Positions 23,437 through 37,185 of a stretch of 64,000 bases of DNA are shown one piece after another. The stretch spans positions 8,750,453 through 8,814,452 of the forward strand of contig OX365946.1 of the NCBI GenBank assembly GCA_947247005.1, written 5' to 3'. How positions within the stretch are numbered: the stretch's first letter is position 1; every line of letters starts with the position of its first letter. Source of the stretch: Spisula solida (Eukaryota > Mollusca > Bivalvia > Venerida > Mactridae). The notes below the pieces were generated by a model, which saw nothing but the letters and a program-made list of their open reading frames with translations, did not search any database and was not told where the DNA came from. The translations under genes were made by a program, and so were the position numbers.

Positions 23437-26400
23437 GCACAATGAAGCAATATCGATAGTGTCTGGTTCTTAACATCAAATAAAGAATCGTATTTGTACG
23501 TAAACTGAAAAACAGTAACTATGATCAATCTGGTTTACGCTTCTGGAAATTGTGTTCAAGCTCCTACGAGAGGCATTCTAAAAATTCTGATAATGCGTCT
23601 GTAAATTGTTTAATATTTACTAAATGTATATAAAAGTGCACATTTTCTGAAAGATACAGCCTTTCTTCATCCAAAACATAACACGATAATAATATTAGAT
23701 GATTTTATATTCACTTATATGCCATTGTACATGTAGGTATATAACCCAATGAAATTTGGTCATATTAGCCATTAGAAGGGGTTACATTATTGTTAATAAT
23801 TTCTATAATTTCAATCCGATTTGTTTGCTATTTACACAGTCATATTTTGTTTTATCTGTGCATCTAATGACAAATGAAAATTATTGTTCTGGCAGTATAA
23901 ATGACTTAAGATGTACAAGGGAAACACCACGCCCAATTACGCTTAAAATAACTATTTTACCGGTAATACGCAATTTACGTTTTATTGCATTGTACTGCTG
24001 GACGTGTTACACGATAATATAAAACGTGTGGCGTTTTGTGCATACATGTGCTATTTGAATTCCCACTAATACGAATTGTGAAAAAATCTTATTCTTTCAA
24101 CTGTACAGCAGCTTAAAGAATATGACCACGTGGCCCAAAACAATAGGACACAAGAGTTTGCTCCCAAAATCAAACTTTATGAAAAATACATTTATAACGT
24201 CCCCCGAAAAAAAATACACAAAAAAGTCATTCAAATCTAGACAATTTGACTGATTTTGTATAGCTGATTGTCCATAGGCGTATTGTATGTCTAAAATTAG
24301 GTATGGGCTAATGTGTGTTAAATTGGTCTCCTATTTAGGTTGTATACATATTGCTCATATTTTATTAATAACTCAAAGTCCTTTAATATATTAATTTTAT
24401 TCGACGGTACTGTTATTTATATTTCAAATAATATCAAATTTATTTCAATCAGCCTGAATGATATTTCCGCAGCGTGCTCTGAAATTTACACGGGGTCAAT
24501 ACAATGCAATTCCATCGCGTATTCAAGAGATATTATAGTAATACCCCAAACCATGTATTGTTTGAATACCATTAAAATATACATTCTCAGAGATAAAATA
24601 ATAAATTTGTTATGACTGTGTCACTGACAGATTGATCTTTCAGAAAACGTTCACATTTAGAAATTCTGACAAACCAATGTAATGTTGTCACTCAGTTATC
24701 AGAACTTTCCGAATGTCCCTCGTATAAACATCATGAATATGCTGGTGGAGTAGGTCCACATTGTAGCACATTGTGCAAGCATGGTAAATGCTAACATTAT
24801 TTGGAGGAGATACATTATCGATACATTTCTGTGTATTAAATCTCCCTTGATAAATAAAGCCCAATGTAGACAAATTAACACATTGGTCTTAATAAGTTGA
24901 GATCGTCTATTTTTTTCTTATCGATATGTCCCTGCTTTTAAATGTGAAATTTCTTTCTTCTGTATTGCATGCAAGGTTATGGCTTGTATAATGTAGATAC
25001 CGTGTTTTCAAAACAACACGTAGCCAAATTTAATATTGGATGCAACTTTTATCAGCATATTAACTACCGTGCCCAATAAACATATTTTAGATAACATCAG
25101 AACAATCCGCACATGATAAGAGAGTGGTAAGGCGAGATTACCAAAAGATACAGGGATATAGTCAGAGTAATTCGCATGATAGGAACAACGTATGATTATA
25201 ATAGTAAAGGGAGATTACTCAAAACAAATTAGAGATAATTTCTGAGTACTCCGCATGATAGGACCAATGTGGCCTAAGGTTACAGTTATTTTTGCTCTAT
25301 GTTTTAAATAAATGTTTGTCCTGTAGAACTTACATAGAGACAAAATTCTGACCAACAAAACAGGCACCATAATCTGCTTGATTAAAAGTTATTGTTTATC
25401 AATCTGCGTACCCCTGCGCCATGTGTACTATTCGGCTCATTGTCACAAATAGACGACTGTACACAAACCATTGATATATACAATCTGGCATTTATTAAAA
25501 ATCCTATTGTTTACTTATTTTACATGTTTTTCATCTAAATTTCACATTACATGCATAGTGATCAGTCAACGTTTAACCAATACTCACCATCAAACAGGGG
25601 AACGATTTTCTGTGTAGGCACTTCCGTATTTTAACGAACGCCTATTTACTGTAGTCTTAGTTTTTGAGAGTAGTAAGGGGAGATTACTCGTTAAATAACT
25701 TATCTTATGAATATTACGTATCTTACGGGACATGAACACGTTTATACACATAAACTGTTAAACAAGTATAGTTATAGCTGTTTTTCTTATAACGTAAACA
25801 CAATTTTGCTTATGTAACATTAATAGTCCTTTGTTAACCGTTTTCTGAAGCTAAACTATCGTATGCAAAGCTTAACGTATCATATGAAAATGGATAGTAT
25901 ATTGTGTAACTGTATATAAATTATGTCATATTAGTAACAATGCAATATGTCTGACTGTAGTTATTACTTGTAACGTTTATATCAAAATTGCTTTACGTAA
26001 GGCAGCATTTATTTATCTGCATGTTTTAATTTTTACACTTTCCAATGACGTAAGTATTGACCCCGAGAATGGAACAAAAAACGTTCAAGATAACGCAAAA
26101 ACGCGTCCTGCTAAATTTTGTTGGCGCAATTTATATCACGGAACGTGAATTATTACCTTAAAACCATAGGAAACAAAAAGTCTATACCTGATACAATCAT
26201 TGTGCTAAATATCATCAAAATCCGCGCTTCAGACGTGTTTTGTCTGAATACACACCTAACAAATCTTATACATTTTCACAGATTTTTACCCTATAGCCTT
26301 TTTTCTTCATTTAAGAATATTTCTGCATGAAAGTTTGTGTATATGCTATTGAATAATACAAGACTGGATTGGTGAAGTTTTTTCTTCAAAAATAAATACC

Positions 26401-26499
26401 GCGGTTCACTGAACTATGAAATACCATTGGAGTCTTAAATTATTGTAAAATATGTGTCAGTTTATTTTGCACCAGATGATTTGAGCTCACAGTTATTGT
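23437..26499. other. Intergenic, no gene recognised
   Basis: AT-rich with short open frames only and no conserved protein. Short motifs 'gggagattactc' (about 25207, 25678) and 'gcatgataggaac' repeats near 25130-25265 are of a kind common in molluscan non-coding DNA. Confidence 0.45.
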
Positions 26500-28400
26500 T
26501 TTAATAGATAAGATAGATAAATAGTTTATTCACATCTCATCAACACATTACAATTTATACGTACACATAAAATATGACAATAAAACACAGTGTTGCCACT
26601 CATCCAATGTGAGTTATAAGAGATGGTAAAAGTAATGACTCATACATATCACATTACTATTTTAAACAGAAATATAACAAATTAAGACATATAAAAGTTT
26701 TAGCACTCAAAAACTTTAAAAGATATTCTGATAATTTTAAGAATTAGTGATGTACAGCAATTAAAACAGTTATATAAAACAATGTAAAAACATTCAAATT
26801 AACTATTTACATAAAAGTAGATTTCGTTGTTGTAGAATATCGTGACAGGTTTTCACAGTAATTCTAATCAATTCATTGTTGGAGAAAATAGCTTTAAATT
26901 TGTCATTAACAGTCATAGTTGAGAACCCGTTTAAAATTTCACTAGCCTTCTGTATCAATTCTTGCCTAATTAAACTATATTTGGGACATTGAAATAAAAC
27001 ATGTGTTTCCGTTTCAACAAGGTCAGAACAGAATGGTCATCTACGGTTTTCAACCGATAAACCCTCATATCGTCCAGTTTCTCTTCTTAAAGGCGCCACT
27101 CCTGCCCTGAACGATGAGATTTGGACATTATCAGTTTACAATAATCTTTGGTATTAAAATTATCAGTAAGCAAAGCATACATCCTCAATTTATTCCCTCT
27201 GTAGTGTAATTACATCTTACTTAGTACATCTAGAAAGTTCCCATTCATTATGAACATAAAGCTTTATCATGAAGTAACAGCCCTTGGTCAATAATTACTC
27301 GATCAATACTTTTAAAAATTGGTCTTAAGACTGGATTACATAATAACTAATACCGAATCATGGTGTAAACAAATACATGCCAGACAAGTCGATACACTCA
27401 ATATAGCCTCCTCCCATATCTATAGATAAGTTAGATTGTTTTACATAATAACTAATTAACGTTATGATTACTTTATTAGTAACGCCTTAGGATAAATAGG
27501 CATCAGAGTATTGTCCTAATATTATCGTTAGTTATACAGTATTATGGATGTATTCAAACAAGCTTTGTATAACTATGATGATTAGCTTATGACATGTTAA
27601 TTATATCTGTCTAGACACGAATTGCACCGAAACATCTGGGGGAGTCATGAATCCTATATAAGACCCCGCAGATGATATGCACTTTAGAACGTTTTTAGGC
27701 AACAACTGTGCACGTCAAAACGCCGGTTTCTGAATTATTGAATGAACTTGGGTTGTTAAACTATACTTATAGAATTCACGTTAGTAACTACATTTGTACA
27801 TTAAATACTTAGAAACTTCGAAGATCTTGTTTGTTGAGTTATTCAACCAGTGTACTACGTGACACCTCTATTACTATTTAAAGCATTTACTCTCTGAACA
27901 CTTGCCAACCAGATTTCTTTATATGATAACATGAGGTGCTCAAACAATTTAGTAGATACACTTTTCTGGGTAAGAACATATTAACAATAATATCCTGACA
28001 TCCATTTTCAAACATAAAATTCCTTGTTCTAAACATAAAATTTTTGCATCTAGTAGATCCATTATTTAAACAATATATCATTATTTTTTTATTGATTCTT
28101 GAATTATCCATATTTTTTAAACGAGACCAATAATTTCCTATGGCTTGCCATTGTCTTACCATGGTTGGAGCCCAACTCATACATGTATCACCTTCACGGG
28201 AGCAGTCGGCGTAAACCTCCAAATACCCAAAAACAATTGCATCAATGCAAGGGTATGACTTTTCTCCCCAAATGGCAGCACCATATAAAACAACAGGCCA
28301 TACAATAGTATCATATAATTTTGTAAAAACATTGAAAGGCATACCGCCTAGTTTCTTGGATTTTGCTATAAGCAACCCCAACGCCCTACTCGCCGATCGA
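26500..28400 (-). pseudogene. Decayed non-LTR retrotransposon (C-terminal part)
   Basis: Reading the minus strand, 28381-27887 is open for 164 codons. It contains LYDTIVWPVVLYGAAIWG and WAPTMVRQWQAIGNYWSRL, the region after the reverse-transcriptase core in LINE ORF2-type proteins. Lower down, about 27110-26800 encodes FRAGVAPLRRETGRYEG, then a stop at the start of the CPFC-like motif, then ETETHVLFQCPKYSLIRQEL, the C-terminal domain typical of these elements. A frameshift lies near 27105, and about 27240-27880 looks rearranged. The minus-strand 3' end is a 'ctatctatcttatcta' run (26505-26530). No catalytic YADD is present, so it is immobile. Confidence 0.8.
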
Positions 28401-28419
28401 GAAACATTATATGCAACAA

Positions 28420-29190
28420 GTTGTTGACATTTTTGTCATGGCTTGTTGTAACATATTCTTCAGGCAATATTGTAGCAGATGGCTTATTGGTAACATATTC
28501 CTGTCTTATTTGCAGCAGATTGCTAAATTTATCTTTTTGTAACTTATGCTCAGTCAATTTTGCAGCCAAAGTTTAGTTGTAACACATGTGCAGTCAATTT
28601 AGCAAAAGATAGTAACATATGTCTCTCGATTCTGCAACAAATGGCTTGTAAGATATGTGCAGTCAATTTTGCAGCAGATGTCTTGTTGTTTTATATGTTC
28701 AGTCTTATATTGCAACTGATGGCTCGTTGTTACATATTTTCAGTCTATTTGGAAGCAGATGGATTGTTACATTGTTTCAGTTTTATATTGTAGCAGATGG
28801 TTTGTTGATAAATTGTTCAGTCTATTTCGCCACAGATGACTTTTGGTTATATATTTTAGTCTATTTTGCAGCGGATGCCCTGTTGTTACATTTTCAGTCA
28901 ATTTAGCAGCAGATGTTTTGTTGTTACATATTTTCTCAATTTTCTTCAATTTGAAGGCAGATGGCTTGTTACGTATTTTCAGTTTATTTGAGGCAGATGG
29001 CTTGTTCTGCCATATTTTCCGTCAGTTTAGCTGCAGATGTCCTGATGTTACATATGTTCAGTCGTTTTGATAGCAGATGGCCTGTGCTTATATGTTCCAG
29101 TCTTATATTGCAGCAGATGGTTTGTTGATACATATTTACAGTCTATTTTGCAACAGTTGGCTTGTTGTTTTATACAGTTTACAGTTTATT
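28420..29190. repeat. Degenerate tandem array, unit about 40 bp
   Basis: About 18-19 units of 'ttgcagcagatggcttgttgttacatattttcagtcta' type with many substitutions and indels (unit starts near 28672, 28712, 28752, 28791). Overlapping short open frames result from the repeat, not from a gene. It sits directly beside the retrotransposon remnant. Confidence 0.88.
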
Positions 29191-31453
29191 TTCAAGATTT
29201 AGGCCATTGGCCCATGAATCACATAATTTATATATACAAACAAGTTATAAAGCATTTCACAGTATATGTACATAATACAAATGGTATTGTATTGCGCGAT
29301 TAAATTCACATATGTAACAAACAATAACTGACAAGCAACTTTGTATGCAATTAAAAACGCAAATTTGGTAACACACAAAGTCCTTCTTGCATAGATCCGT
29401 TAATACGTAAGTAAGCACTCATTACTCTTGTTGCAAGATGCAGAAAAACAAACTACGAAAATTGTATTAGAGGATCAAATTATTAATGTTTAATGTCGTA
29501 ACCAATTTGTGAGAAGGACTCATACTTAATAACCAGTATTAAAACACTATAAGTTTAAAAAGATGCTGATGATACCCTCTTTATTAAATGTTAAAAATCC
29601 TACTTTATAAGTATCATTTTTTACATTGGAAAAGTACCTACTTTATATGCCAATAATGATTATCGATTTTGAGAAGTAAAAAACAACACTCAATGTACAG
29701 TACTTGTTGAGTATAGTTTTCTTGTTTTCATGTGGATTTATTAATGTAGAGAAATGGGATGAATGCAAAAACTGTATATAACTCTAGCGCAATTAAGTAC
29801 AATGCAAAAACAAACAAAAGTGACTTATATATTTTTGTTAATGATTAAAATCACTGGTCGTAACGAAAAGTAAGTTAAAATATAAATTAGGTGTGCATGC
29901 TCTATATATTAAGAAATGATAAATAATGCGGATTTTGTGTTTGTTTGAATTTGATCGCGCAAAAGTTATAGCTCAAACATCAGTCGATACAAACGCATTC
30001 ATTTGAAACTCATTGTCAAGTTAATGTGTTTATGATGTAAAAGTCGACTGCCTGGCTTCCCTCTGACATAATAAGGCGCCATTGTGGGCGATTTCACGAT
30101 TAGACAATTGTGACTCCTGTCATTTTTGTTGCACAGACATTGGTACTAAACATCAATGAGGCATACATGTATCATGCTCGTAAAGCATGAATCACATGCA
30201 TGTCAAACTTCTATCTTGTTTGTTAGTTGATATGAAACGTTCATTTGTATGCTTGTAAAATTGTTATAAACAATTTATCTTCGAACTAAAGCTAGTAAGA
30301 AAAAGAATAGATTACATATTTCATACTTAACCACAACAGAACACTTAGTTGCCAACATAACGTATTGCAGATTGAATGAACAATCATGAACCACGTGGGG
30401 AGTGGTGGCCTAGAGGTAGGGAGCGCTATGGGATGTGTATTACCAGACACGCCATTGTATTGTTCAAGTATCACAATAAGTAGATCAACGTTGAGCAACT
30501 TTGGTGTCCTAGAGGTATGGCTCTCTATTTAGAATCGAGAGTTCCCGGGTTCTATTTCCGTCTGAGTCACTGCTTAATTTCTAAGAGAAAGAATAACTGT
30601 GAGAGTTGTGTCTGTACATTTTCGATATTCCTGTGCACCGTATCTCGATGTTGGCCTCATACAAACGAGGAGAAAAATAGTCTCCCCAGGCAAACTCTAA
30701 CGTAGCTCAATGACCAGGGAAAGTTAAAATGTTAATAAAACAACATCAAAACAGCAGACCGACAAAAAGAGTAGAACAACCACCAATGAATCTCACTTTA
30801 CAATATACAATGGAATAGTGTATTTAACTGTGTATTTAACTTTTGGAGGACATGCATTCCGCCGGTTTTGCTCATAATCAAAATGCCTACGATTTACACG
30901 GATAACCAAATATGCAATGCTCAAAATGCAGAAAGTGATGAACGCTACTGTATGCAATGTACTTTCGAAATATCATTGAATATTGTTAAACTACCTCCAT
31001 TTATCAGCAGTTATTAATAGACTGGGAGCTGGGCTATCCGCAGCCATAACCTATTGAATTCAAGTTCTAAACAGGCCATGATTCTTATTCCTTTTAAAAC
31101 TGGAGTTGTGCTGCATTCAACAAAATGTTGTTGACTATGTAGCGATGAAAGCTAATTTAAACTTCGATTGATACGTACTCTCGTCACTGAGTCAATGATC
31201 GTAACTCGTAAGGACAAGTGATGTATCTGCAGCAAGAAGTCAATGTTATAACAATGTCACTTTCTGTTTAATTGTTGTACACATTCTGCGTAGGTAATAA
31301 ATAAACCAAAACAAGAGGAATAATATAACGTGTCAATTCATGCACGTTAACAACAATAGAAATAATTATTTAAAAGCAATTATTAATTAGATACACATGG
31401 GTACATGTTAATATTTTATAAATAGTGTAAGTTTTAAAGACATGATGCGCTAA
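29191..31453. repeat. 3' flank of P450-1, duplicated at 39510-43264
   Basis: No gene. Blocks at 29690-30070 ('acttgttgagtatagttttcttgtt', 'aatgggatgaatgcaaaaactgt') match 39510-39800, and 30760-31230 ('aatctcactttacaatatacaatggaatagtg', 'gatacgtactctcgtcactgagtcaatg') matches 41430-41740 plus 42580-42660. The two P450 genes therefore sit in a tandem segmental duplication. The stretch 29191-29690 shows nothing else. Confidence 0.8.
30390..30580 (+). mobile_element. tRNA-derived SINE heads (two)
   Basis: Two Pol III A-box-like stretches, 'gtggcctagaggtaggga' at about 30406 and 'gtcctagaggtatggc' at about 30507. The second is followed by a B-box-like 'gggttctattt' at about 30548. The segment has no counterpart in the duplicated flank near 41250-41400, which supports later insertion. 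Borders are uncertain. Confidence 0.5.
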
Positions 31454-31673
31454 TCATCTTGGTACTGCTTGCACTGTGAATGGTTTTGTCCATATCAGAA
31501 GCCCTTTGGTTTCAAAAGCATCAATGTTGCGAGGATCACACCTGTTTTCCTTGGTATCATCCGGGTTCTCAAACCGATAACTTTGTAACAGAGTTACTAT
31601 GTACAAGAAATACCGTGTATTCGCAAACGTCTCACCAAGGCATCGCCTCTCCCCAAGACCGAATGCTAGAACA
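31454..31673 (-). pseudogene. P450-1 exon 6, heme-binding loop (open)
   Basis: Encodes SVLAFGLGERRCLGE with the heme-ligand Cys, and ends TVQAVPR-stop. Exactly the 220-nt length of P450-2 exon 6. Confidence 0.9.
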
Positions 31674-32007
31674 CTAAAATATAAATGACATACAAGTATG
31701 TGAAAACATCCATGTACTCGTATAATCATATTGAACTATTTTTGGTATCATGCAACGTATGGACATATATTTCTTTATAATAAAATATTTTTTATAATAC
31801 TATGATAACTGCAGAGGAGCAAGTTATTGTTATATTTCTTCGACGGTTAATATATAATTTTTAAATTAATTCAAAGTTATAATATGGAAAGTAAGCTGAA
31901 GAATTTTATTTATAAAAACATATGCAATCGAAGTACATGTACGAGGTCGGTACTAGTAAATATAGAAAGTTTGATGAAGACTAAGTAAGCATGCATGAAT
32001 AGTATAC

Positions 32008-32135
32008 CTTCGGCACAATATATGTTCTGGGGGCAACAGGTCGCCGTGTTCGTCCAAGAATCTTTCAGGTCTGAAGGTACAAGGGTCACCCCAAATCTTT
32101 TCATCATGATGAATGAACCAAGCATTTGCTAAAAC
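32008..32135 (-). pseudogene. P450-1 exon 5, PERF motif (open)
   Basis: Encodes VLANAWFIHHDEKIWGDP and FRPERFLDEHGDLLP. 128 nt as in P450-2; PERF is the conserved meander-region motif. Confidence 0.9.
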
Positions 32136-32651
32136 CTGCAAAGATGATAAAAATCGGATCGACGAGAACGCTCGGATAGACAAGAAGGTTGCTATTACAT
32201 AGAACATATGGTTATTGTCTTTATAATTTTTATGCACTGCTTGCACAAGGAAAGTCACAATCATGCCTTCTACAAGTTCAATTTTTTTCACAGTGCTGGT
32301 TCAATAAATATTTTGAAACCTTTAGGCATGTTATGTCTAATACTGATCATTATGGGAGACTCATTGGTGGAATATTTAGAGCATTTGTTACGCGATACAA
32401 AATACCCATTCGAAAATGAACATTGAAAAAGACAAATATTAAAATGCATATTGTCAAGTGTACTGGGTAGCTATCGGGTGTGATTATTATAAAACAGATT
32501 GTAACAACTATTTTGATACGTATATATGTGTGTTAGCTTAAGCGTTTCTACACAAGCAATGCATTAAATATCACCAGCAACAAACATATTAGGTAACACT
32601 AACCGAAACAAACGCAAGAAAGTACCGTTATTTCTATATATAAATTCATAC

Positions 32652-32916
32652 CATGCTACCCTTTTCAATTCCGTAACCTTCAAACTCTATGTCATCGTTA
32701 CAGATGTGTGGCAGAAGTAATGGTAAAACGGTTGCGTAGCGATGAACCTCCTTTTCGAATGCCTGTATATATGAACATTTACTACGGTCTGAAAATGAGG
32801 GCACACCATCTGGACCTATAACTCGATCTATTTCTTCCTGTATCTTGCTCTGACATTCTGGGTGATGTAACAGTATGGCATGGAATTTGTAAGATTTGAC
32901 CAAGTGGTTGCAATGC
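32652..32916 (-). pseudogene. P450-1 exon 4, frameshifted
   Basis: 265 nt against 266 in the paralogues. One base is lost after the GIATTWS..NSM segment near 32876; downstream the correct frame resumes with LHHPECQSKIQEEIDRVIG, the helix-K EKEVHR and EFEGYGIEKGSM. Confidence 0.9.
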
Positions 32917-33249
32917 CTGAAATTTGTATTAAAGTACCTACATGTATATTTAAGTAATAAACACGTGGTCACGCATACATACATTTGAGACAGCCTCTAC
33001 ACCAACAGCCGAAAATGCATTTTAACCAGGATATCAACATTGCGTTGCTTCGCTATGCTTACACTTACATATTATGGAAATGCTGCATGCCAAAAGGTTA
33101 ATCATAGAAGCAGATTTTGCTAGAGACTGGTCAATATACGAATGTGTATACAGAATTGAATTACATCTACTTATCCATATTATCCCAAAAAACGGACCAT
33201 ATCATGACGAAAATCGTGTTCCCTAAGTCAAAATCAATAACATTTAAGG

Positions 33250-33450
33250 TATATTGTTGTATGTTTTCGTAGGCGGGGAGTATCACGAAGACGTTCGAGG
33301 TTTACTACAAGTGCAAATTATAAGGAACGATATTGCACGATTATCTCGCAGAAAATTATTTTCTAGTATCCAACGCAAGAAACGTGTAATATAAAGGTCA
33401 GGATTATTTGTACTATACACTTCTATATGTAGTGGTAAGAGCATTAAGAT
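33250..33450 (+). repeat. Intron repeat 'agtatcacgaagacg', copy at P450-1
   Basis: On the + strand, antisense to the gene and 120-320 bp downstream of exon 3 (intron 3). It matches 48410-48660 (P450-2, same arrangement) and 58395-58500 plus 59220-59320 (P450-3). Shared blocks include 'gagtatcacgaagacg', 'attgcacgat', 'tcgcagaaaattat' and 'aacgtgtaatata'. Confidence 0.75.
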
Positions 33451-33569
33451 AATGGCCGTAAAATATGTTTGGGAGATTTGATGTCAAATCCCTTACGATT
33501 GCATGATAACGTGATTTAAAAGGGTAATCGAAATTGTGTTTAAGTATAAAAATAAGTAAACAAACGTAC

Positions 33570-33689
33570 CCGCGTCAATAGTTTCATTCATCTGGCCGAT
33601 TATCATATCATCCGTAAAAAATACATGTTTTCCCTTGGTCAATTTTTCATTTCTTTGTTGTTCCAAATAGAATTGTACAATGCCTTGAT
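33570..33689 (-). pseudogene. P450-1 exon 3, 22-nt deletion at its start
   Basis: 120 nt against 142 in P450-2 and P450-3. The missing bases follow the acceptor; the rest encodes QGIVQFYLEQQRNEKLTKG and FFTDDMIIGQMNETIDA. Confidence 0.85.
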
Positions 33690-35696
33690 CTGCAAGTGGA
33701 ATTTATCAGGTTCCTTTAATCTACATACTAGTAATAGAAAGTTTGGCTGAATATACAAAACAGCTAAGTTCAGACTATTCATTGTGTGTTTCATGCCGTA
33801 ATATCATTTCATCAGCATAGTATACCGTACCAACATGTTATAATTATTTCTAATGCACACACACTCACGCCAAACAACAGGGTATTGTTTTATCAAAGCA
33901 CTTACGAAATGTGAAATAGTGACGTCAGGCCCAAATAATTTTTTTAATAATTGTACTTTCTGCAGACGCATCTTAGCGACGCCCCCATAGTTACGGGTAT
34001 TCGTTGTAACTATGCGAGACAATATTTCATAAAAAATGGCGACTAATACAGAGACGCCGTGTGATGCTCTTGATACAATACCGTTGACTATTACGCTTGT
34101 ATTGTAAAACTTAATTATAAGCCTAGACTTATAACTTACAAATCGACGGTATCGAAGATATTTAAGTGAACGGTTACTAATTAAAGGCCAAACAGTTTCC
34201 GACTTAACTGACACTCGCACGTAATTGTGACGCTCAAGCAAATTGTTTCTTTTTATTTAAATCACTATTTATGTTCCGGTATATTTTGTGTGCAATCGGG
34301 AAAATTTAAATACATGTCTTGTGAGAAGCATCTTTTATTGTCACAAATAATTTAATATAAATTATGTGTTAATACATACATGTATTTTACATATACACTG
34401 TGTATTGAAATATACCATAAACTAGCCTTAACTCTTCTACACACGTTCGTATTATCATAATCAGTATGTTAGTGCTAATTAATAATCAAATTCCAACGTG
34501 CATAACTTTTTTAAAGTAAGTATAGTAGACCTATCTCCTGATTTTCGGCGTCGGGTTTTCACTAGTGTCATCCATATTGATCTACCGCTTCGCAGGGACA
34601 TGAACTTGTTGATTGCTGGCAAAAGAGTGACGATGCTGTATTTGATTGCAACCTCCGTAAAATAATAACTGCAACGTTAACATATATACATGTGAATCTT
34701 TCTGATCCGTGTACACAGTTTGTCATTGACAGTCGGCAAATAAACTAATTCCTAATGCACAATCACGCGTTATTAATTAAAAACACATTATTTTCTAACA
34801 TAACGTTATAGATGTCGGGTCAAGTACAATAATTAAAGTAACGCATATTTTTTATGCACCATTATACCAGAACTAAGTTGGTTTTAGATTATAAGTTAAA
34901 TAAATTCCAAATTTGATGATCTAGTTAAGATATGTACCTCGGAACTCAGTCGGGGTTCTGTGATCTACCGCAGGCCGTGGACTGTCTTGTTGATTACTGT
35001 CAATACACAAAGTGACACGAGTTACTTTGACTGCGGTTATTGATATCTAGAACAGTGGATCAGTATGAGGTCAGTTCGTGTTGTATACATTATTGCTATA
35101 TAAGGTTTGTAGTAATGTATCTGACAGAGCTATGGCCTATAGATACTATCAAATAAACTTATATCTATCCATCAATATTAACAATAGCTGTCTCTGACCA
35201 TACATACATATTAAATCTATATTTTGAACATCTTTGGAGATTGAATTCATTGAGCTGCACAAGGATATCATCCCAAGGGCGCTTTAACTATTACATAGAC
35301 CAAAACAACAAATGTGCAGGATTATTCAACACTTCAACACAAAATCACATATTCGGGCTTTTCTGGATGTATACCGGTATGTTATTATATTCTGTAACAA
35401 ACAATAAAATTATTCCAAGAAGGACATATATCTAAAACAGTCGTATCAAATTAAAATCATTGGTATTGCTCAAACTAGGACCATATTTGAGAAAAATATA
35501 CATATGTAGCTTCTACTTCCGAGACACTAAGGGTTTAATCAATTCATTTACTTTCATAACATTGCTACCAAATCAAGGTTGGAATTCTCTAGTTTCTAAA
35601 CATACCAATATATTGAGACTGTGTTCATTATTAATGAAATAATGTTTAGTTGAATATTGCACAATTTCCATTGATATTAGTTTGTCTAATGTCCAG

Positions 35697-35842
35697 GGGT
35701 GGTATTCAATATTGATCTTACTTGACTTAAGGATAAGGACAACCAATCAGAGTACACCATATTAAACATTTGGTCAGTAACAGGCGATATGATTGATTAT
35801 CCTTATTATCCAATTAAAATAGATCAATAATGAATACCACAT
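35697..35842. mobile_element. 146-bp near-palindromic MITE
   Basis: Inverted ends 35699-35718 ('gtggtattcaatattgatct') and 35821-35840 differ at one position. The interior pairs further ('aaggataagg' against 'ttatccttattatcc'). No coding. In P450-1 intron 2. Confidence 0.8.
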
Positions 35843-36149
35843 CTGGTTGTCCTACAAGACGCGATAAACTGTTGCCGAAATGATGCAATGCGATTGGCTA
35901 ACGCCACCTGTCAATCAAAATCGACAGAAAGGTAAATTCTTTAACAACTGTAATTTGGTGATGGATTTGGTCTGTAGGGGTTCATTATTAGTATTGAAGC
36001 TCCATTTACCACACTTCATAATTGTTAACAAATCATGAGGAATTTGATCAAACGTGTACGATTTCCGTACATGTAAGTGTGTTGATGAAACAGTACCCAA
36101 TCAACTACTACTAAAAACACATTGTGAGAGGAATAGGAAATCACTGTAC

Positions 36150-36365
36150 CCGAACTGGATTGAAGTATTTGGCAACCGTATTTCTCTGTATATCCATGAT
36201 ACCAAGGAAGTTTTCCCCACATTTTAGCCAAGAGACCAGCCGGAGTAAACGAAATGCCGACAACAAAGTATCCGCATATAGTGACGCAAGGTATTGCGCG
36301 TATTCGATCCGTTGCCAGAACAAGTTTTCATCCGGGTCACCTTCTGGTATTGTCTCACCGACAAG
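36150..36365 (-). pseudogene. P450-1 exon 2 (open)
   Basis: 216 nt between 'ttttattttcag' and donor 'gtacag'. Encodes LVGETIPEGDPDENLFWQR through VAKYFNPVR. Confidence 0.9.
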
Positions 36366-37185
36366 CTGAAAATAAAACAAGAAACGTAAGAAATCCATTA
36401 AGACTTGACGTTCAAACACCTTTGATTCTAAAAACCTATTTTTGAAACTTAGTAAATATTGCTGCAATTATATGACTATTATAGGTATATTTTAACTTTG
36501 TTAATCCAAACACGGACACGTCTTCAGAAAAGGGAGACTTGCTTTCATGCTGGGTATCTATCACAACTGTAAAAATCAACGTGCTTAATGAGTATATCCC
36601 TAATCGGAGTACAACAAAGAACAACAAATATGCATAACCTAGAAATTTACTTATACTAAAGAACAGGCGGAGATATTTGCGACGCTTGCTCGCCCGACTA
36701 CATGCCCGAAGGGATTTATAAACTGATAAGCATATTTTAAATGTCAACACCAAATGCACGTACGGAGTTAAAGTTTAATAAAGGATAATTTCACTGTTAT
36801 TGCCACTGTTATTTGCACTGATAAATCAATTGATAGCAAATAATAAACATTGTGTTATTTGAACAATCAACAAGTATAGTTTATCAGAATAAATCAGAAT
36901 TAAAATTACTAATAGCACATTAACATCGATATGTAGCAACTCGTCATTACACGGTATTCAATACATTATAAATACATCGTACTTAAACATGAACTGTTAA
37001 AAAATCAAATGATACTCGAAATAGATCATACACGAAGAACTTGTCTATAGTTTAATACTTACGCAGGCATTTAACATTAAAATCTACATATGTGTTATCA
37101 TAATAATGTGTATAATAACAAAATAAAAGTATTATGTGGAAAGACTGAACAGAACACTCATATTTAATTGATAACTATTACTTAC

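Noticed and set aside
28099..28427. Short + strand open frames over 28099-28427
   Set aside because: They are antisense shadows of the minus-strand retrotransposon frame.
33804..34241. 145-codon open frame on the minus strand in P450-1 intron 2
   Set aside because: No similarity to a family I know, lies within an intron of a pseudogene, and has no splice-consistent neighbours or codon pattern supporting it.
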